A stretch of DNA of 64,000 bases from DASXHY01 sp036272195 (lineage in GTDB: Bacteria; Verrucomicrobiota; Verrucomicrobiia; Limisphaerales; DASXHY01), in the NCBI GenBank assembly GCA_036272195.1, contig DATAZE010000016.1, positions 10,654-74,653 of the forward strand. The letters are read 5' to 3'. Each line of letters starts with the position of its first letter. Position 1 is the stretch's first letter. The notes below the pieces were generated by a model, which did not search any database, was not told the DNA's origin, and saw nothing but the letters and a program-made list of their open reading frames with translations. Below are positions 61,133 to 64,000 of the stretch, in pieces. The position numbers and the translations under genes are program-made.

Positions 61133-62659
61133 TTAACCCGCGTTTTTGCTTTCGTCGACCACGACGTAGTGACTGCCGCCATTTTGCCACACGCGAACGA
61201 GGGTGCGTTTGTCGTCCGATTTTTCCGTCAACTTGACGGCGTCTTCGGCGCTTTTCACCGGTTTGCGATCGATCTCCTGGATTACGTCGCCGGATTTCAG
61301 GCCGGCCTCAGCCGCAGCCGAGCCGGGCGCCACCTGAGTGACGACCGCGCCCTTCACGTCTTTGGGGACGTTGAATTGCTGGTGTGCGCGCTGGTCCAGG
61401 TCGGCAACTTCCACGCCGTTGAGCGTGCCGGTGTCTGAGTTGTCGGATGCATCCGCATTCGCCAATTCGTCAGTGCCGGGAAGTTGTTTCACCGTGACCT
61501 CGAGGGATTTCTTTTCGCCATCGCGCAGGATTTCCAAAGGCACCTTGGTGCCGGGCGCAGTGCCGGCAACCGAGAGTTGCAGGCGGCGGCTATCGACCAC
61601 GGGTTGGCCGTTGAAATCAATTACCACGTCGCCGTTCTTCAAGCCCGCTTTGTCAGCCGGTCCATCGTGGACGACGTCACTGATCAATGCGCCTTTGTTG
61701 TCTTTGAGTTTAAACTCATCCGCGAGGGCCGGAGTGACGCTTTGAATCATCACACCGAGGTAACCGCGCGTGACATGGCCGTTCTTAACCAGGCCCTCCA
61801 TCACGGTGCGAGCGAGGTCTGACGGAATCGCGAAGCCGACGCCCTGGTTTCCGCCGGACCGGCTGAGGATGGCGGTATTGATGCCGATGAGACGGCCACT
61901 GATGTCCACCAGCGCGCCGCCGGAGTTACCAGGATTAATGGCGGCATCGGTCTGAATAAAGTCTTCGTAATCCTCGATGCCCATGTTTCCACGATCTTTC
62001 GCGCTCACGATACCGGAAGTGACCGTCTGGCCAATGCCGAACGGATTTCCGATGGCGAGTACGACGTCGCCGATTTCGACCTTCTCGCTGTCCGCGAGCG
62101 GAACGGTGGGCAGGTCTTTCGCATCGATTTTAACCACGGCGATGTCCGACTTCGGATCGCGTCCGATCACTTTGGCGGTGAATTCCCGGCCGTCTTGAAG
62201 GGTCACTTTGACCTCCTTAGCGCCGTCCACTACGTGATTGTTCGTCATGATATAGCCGTCCTTGGTCACGATCACTCCCGAGCCAAGGCCGTGCTGGATT
62301 TGAGGGCCGGATTGGCCGTTCGAAAAACCGCGGTGGGACTGATCCCCAAAGAAGCGCCTCCAGAACGGATCGTCGAAGCCGGGCATTCCCTGAGGCGAGT
62401 CGGACATTTCATTGACCCGGCTCGTGGTCACGATTTTAACCACGGCAGGCGTGACTTTCTTCACCACCGGCGCGTAACTGCCATGAGGAAGGGTGTCGCG
62501 TGACACGGCGCTTTCGTCCATCGGCACATTGATGGATGGATGCTCGGCTTTGTCCTTGGACGTGACGTCAAACGCCACGGCGGAGCCGGCCATGACGAGC
62601 CCGGCGGCTAATAGAATTCCGCCGGCCCGATTGTTCAATACATAGAATAATTTTTTCAT
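61133..62659 (-). CDS. degP: DegP/HtrA-type periplasmic serine protease
   Basis: 508 aa. Signal sequence (1-32), trypsin-like domain with catalytic His (IMTNNHVVDGA, ~138), Asp (KSDIAVVKID, ~170) and Ser (NPGNSGGALVD, ~245), then two PDZ domains (~295-385 and ~410-505). It degrades or refolds damaged envelope proteins. The conserved glycine loops are intact, so it should be active. It stands alone, with its own terminator; a weak palindromic TTACAGAATTGTAA lies ~75 bases upstream. Confidence 0.95.
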   Translation of the reverse strand: MKKLFYVLNNRAGGILLAAGLVMAGSAVAFDVTSKDKAEHPSINVPMDESAVSRDTLPHGSYAPVVKKVTPAVVKIVTTSRVNEMSDSPQGMPGFDDPFWRRFFGDQSHRGFSNGQSGPQIQHGLGSGVIVTKDGYIMTNNHVVDGAKEVKVTLQDGREFTAKVIGRDPKSDIAVVKIDAKDLPTVPLADSEKVEIGDVVLAIGNPFGIGQTVTSGIVSAKDRGNMGIEDYEDFIQTDAAINPGNSGGALVDISGRLIGINTAILSRSGGNQGVGFAIPSDLARTVMEGLVKNGHVTRGYLGVMIQSVTPALADEFKLKDNKGALISDVVHDGPADKAGLKNGDVVIDFNGQPVVDSRRLQLSVAGTAPGTKVPLEILRDGEKKSLEVTVKQLPGTDELANADASDNSDTGTLNGVEVADLDQRAHQQFNVPKDVKGAVVTQVAPGSAAAEAGLKSGDVIQEIDRKPVKSAEDAVKLTEKSDDKRTLVRVWQNGGSHYVVVDESKNAG

Positions 62660-62804
62660 AGTGTGGACTGAATTTGTTTTTGTCTCTGAGGTATTGGAGC
62701 GTTGCTTCCATGACCAGAGACTTTCCCCATGATTACAGAATTGTAAGATTGGGGCGCGGCGCGGCTGTCCGTCCGCATGCCTGAGCGGGGTTTGAGGAAC
62801 GCGA

Positions 62805-62833
62805 ATCGCACGGGCGGGACGCCCGTGCCACTA
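62805..62833. repeat. GGCGAGACGCC-type hairpin repeat, copy 6
   Basis: TCGCACGGGCGGGACGCCCG then TGCCACTAG, ending 3 bases from the ClC gene stop (62836). Nothing else of note is in the 176-base gap. Confidence 0.8.
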
Positions 62834-62835
62834 GG

Positions 62836-64000
62836 TCAATGGTGCTGCGCAGCGAGTTGCTCTTTGGCGGTTTCCAGCGCGGCCCACAGGCCGGACCTCG
62901 TTACCAGACCGATAGGGCGGTCCGGTTGATCGTGGGTGACGACGGGCAAGTTGCCGACGTCCCGGGCCGCGAATCGTTTGAGAATCGTAAACAGGTCTTC
63001 GTCAGGAAAGGCTGCATGGCTTTCGCGTATCATGATTTCGGCCACGCGAACCGTTTGCCGCTTCTCTTCGGCGATTCGGTGGATCGCCAGTAACGTAATT
63101 CGACCGGACAACTTGTTTTGTTCCACGACCGGCAGGCTGGCCAGCCCATAATCGCCCATCAGATTCATCGCGTCGCCAACGGGCGCATTGAAATTGATGC
63201 ACACGGGCAGGTGGATCATCACGTCGGCGGTGGTGACACGCCGCAGCACGATCGGCTCGAACTCGTCGGCATGAAATGGAGATTCCAGGCGGCTGTGAAC
63301 CTGGGCCGGGAAGATAGTCCGTTTGCCTGACAGGATAAACGCCGTGACGACGGCAAACATGGCCGGCCCGAGGAGACCGTAACCGCCGGTCATTTCGGAG
63401 ATCATGATGATGGTTGAAATGGGCGCCTTGGCGGCGGCGGCGAAGAAAGCGATCATGCCGACAATCGCGTAAGTGCCCGGATGAGGCACCACCGACGGAA
63501 AAAAGTAAGCCGCCGCATAGCCGAAAGCGCCGCCGAACATTCCCCCGGTCACGACGCACGGGCCGAAAATGCCGCCGGAGTTACCCGAGCCCAAGGTCAA
63601 CGATGCGCCGACGATTTCGGCAATCGCCGCCACCAGCAGCATCCCTGGCGAAATCATATCCACCTTTTGCGAAATCGCGAATTGCGCCCAACCGTAACCG
63701 GTTCCCACGATCGAGGGAACCGCCAGGCCGATAAGGCCAGCGCAAAGCCCGCCGATAGTTGTGGCGACCCAAAGTGGAAAGCGCTTGAAAAATGTCTCGA
63801 TGCGAAAAAAAACTCCAAATAAAAACCGCGCCAACAATGCACAGCCGACTCCCAGGAGCGCGAAAAGAATCAGGGAGAAAGGATGGTCGAACTCCACAAT
63901 TTGCGGCGGCGGATTGAAGACCGGTTGGAATCCCGTGACTCCGCCGACGATTGTGTAACCGATGACGGAAGCGATCAAGCCGGGCACTAGTGCCTCGACC
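62836..64000 (-). CDS. ClC-type chloride channel or exchanger with CBS pair (5' part outside window)
   Basis: The last ~388 residues are present; the frame continues past the right edge (VEALVPGLIASVIGY), so the GTG at 63987 is internal. The selectivity motif GSGNSGGIFGPCVVTGGMFG (~155-175) carries GIFGP. The gating-Glu motif would lie upstream or be the missing GSGIP. Several membrane helices end near residue 235, followed by two CBS domains (FNAPVGDAMNLMGDYGLASL; LFTILKRFAARDVGNLPVVT), which in this family regulate by nucleotide binding. Channel versus H+/Cl- exchanger cannot be decided. Confidence 0.9.
   Translation of the reverse strand, partial: VEALVPGLIASVIGYTIVGGVTGFQPVFNPPPQIVEFDHPFSLILFALLGVGCALLARFLFGVFFRIETFFKRFPLWVATTIGGLCAGLIGLAVPSIVGTGYGWAQFAISQKVDMISPGMLLVAAIAEIVGASLTLGSGNSGGIFGPCVVTGGMFGGAFGYAAAYFFPSVVPHPGTYAIVGMIAFFAAAAKAPISTIIMISEMTGGYGLLGPAMFAVVTAFILSGKRTIFPAQVHSRLESPFHADEFEPIVLRRVTTADVMIHLPVCINFNAPVGDAMNLMGDYGLASLPVVEQNKLSGRITLLAIHRIAEEKRQTVRVAEIMIRESHAAFPDEDLFTILKRFAARDVGNLPVVTHDQPDRPIGLVTRSGLWAALETAKEQLAAQHH

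Overview
The window reads as chromosomal DNA of a free-living, aerobic Verrucomicrobiota bacterium, most likely of the Pedosphaera/Limisphaera type. This placement is an inference from gene content, not a database match. Pointers are an ECF sigma factor fused to membrane and carboxypeptidase-regulatory-like domains, a lipoprotein ending in a pseudopilin-type tail, a secreted sulfatase, an alternative complex III plus caa3 oxidase operon, and many short GC-rich hairpin repeats between genes. Genes are densely packed on both strands. I saw no rRNA, tRNA, CRISPR array, prophage or insertion sequence.

Layout. 1-12.8 kb holds housekeeping and biosynthesis genes: the end of a DHH phosphoesterase, a lipoprotein, parA, hpf, an amidohydrolase, bioF-bioA, a secreted kinase-like protein, a DUF485/ActP symporter pair, an EVE protein and a YggS-type PLP protein. 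13-20.5 kb holds a sulfatase, a fused siroheme methyltransferase/uroporphyrinogen synthase, a BatD-BatE pair and a cardiolipin-synthase-like protein. 20.6-28.3 kb is a YlbF protein followed by a signalling island: three soluble receiver-kinases, one LuxR-type regulator and four stand-alone receivers. 28.5-33 kb encodes exopolysaccharide export, including one polypeptide that joins a Wzz-like chain-length regulator to a Wza-like export domain. 33-36.8 kb returns to signalling with a hybrid kinase and a double-receiver protein. 37-46 kb has aroB, an unknown protein, trpG/pabA, the sigma fusion, clpB and a hydrolase.

46.2-58.7 kb is one respiratory operon, actABCDEF-orf-sco-ctaCDEF, with start and stop codons overlapping at nearly every junction. 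It should carry electrons from quinol through alternative complex III to an A2-type caa3 oxidase with a YS motif. 58.8-64 kb has a sensor kinase/OmpR regulator pair, a DegP-type protease and a ClC channel cut by the right edge.

The observations most worth following are: (1) a recurring promoter geometry placing the -10 box exactly six bases before the start codon, which suggests leaderless mRNAs; (2) the Wzz-Wza fusion with a degenerate kinase-type P-loop; (3) the ECF sigma factor tethered to an envelope protein; (4) a secreted protein with kinase-like residues beside the biotin genes; (5) short repeats inserted in frame into bioF and bioA and spanning their junction; and (6) a family of hairpin repeats sharing one architecture, one copy overlapping a start codon.
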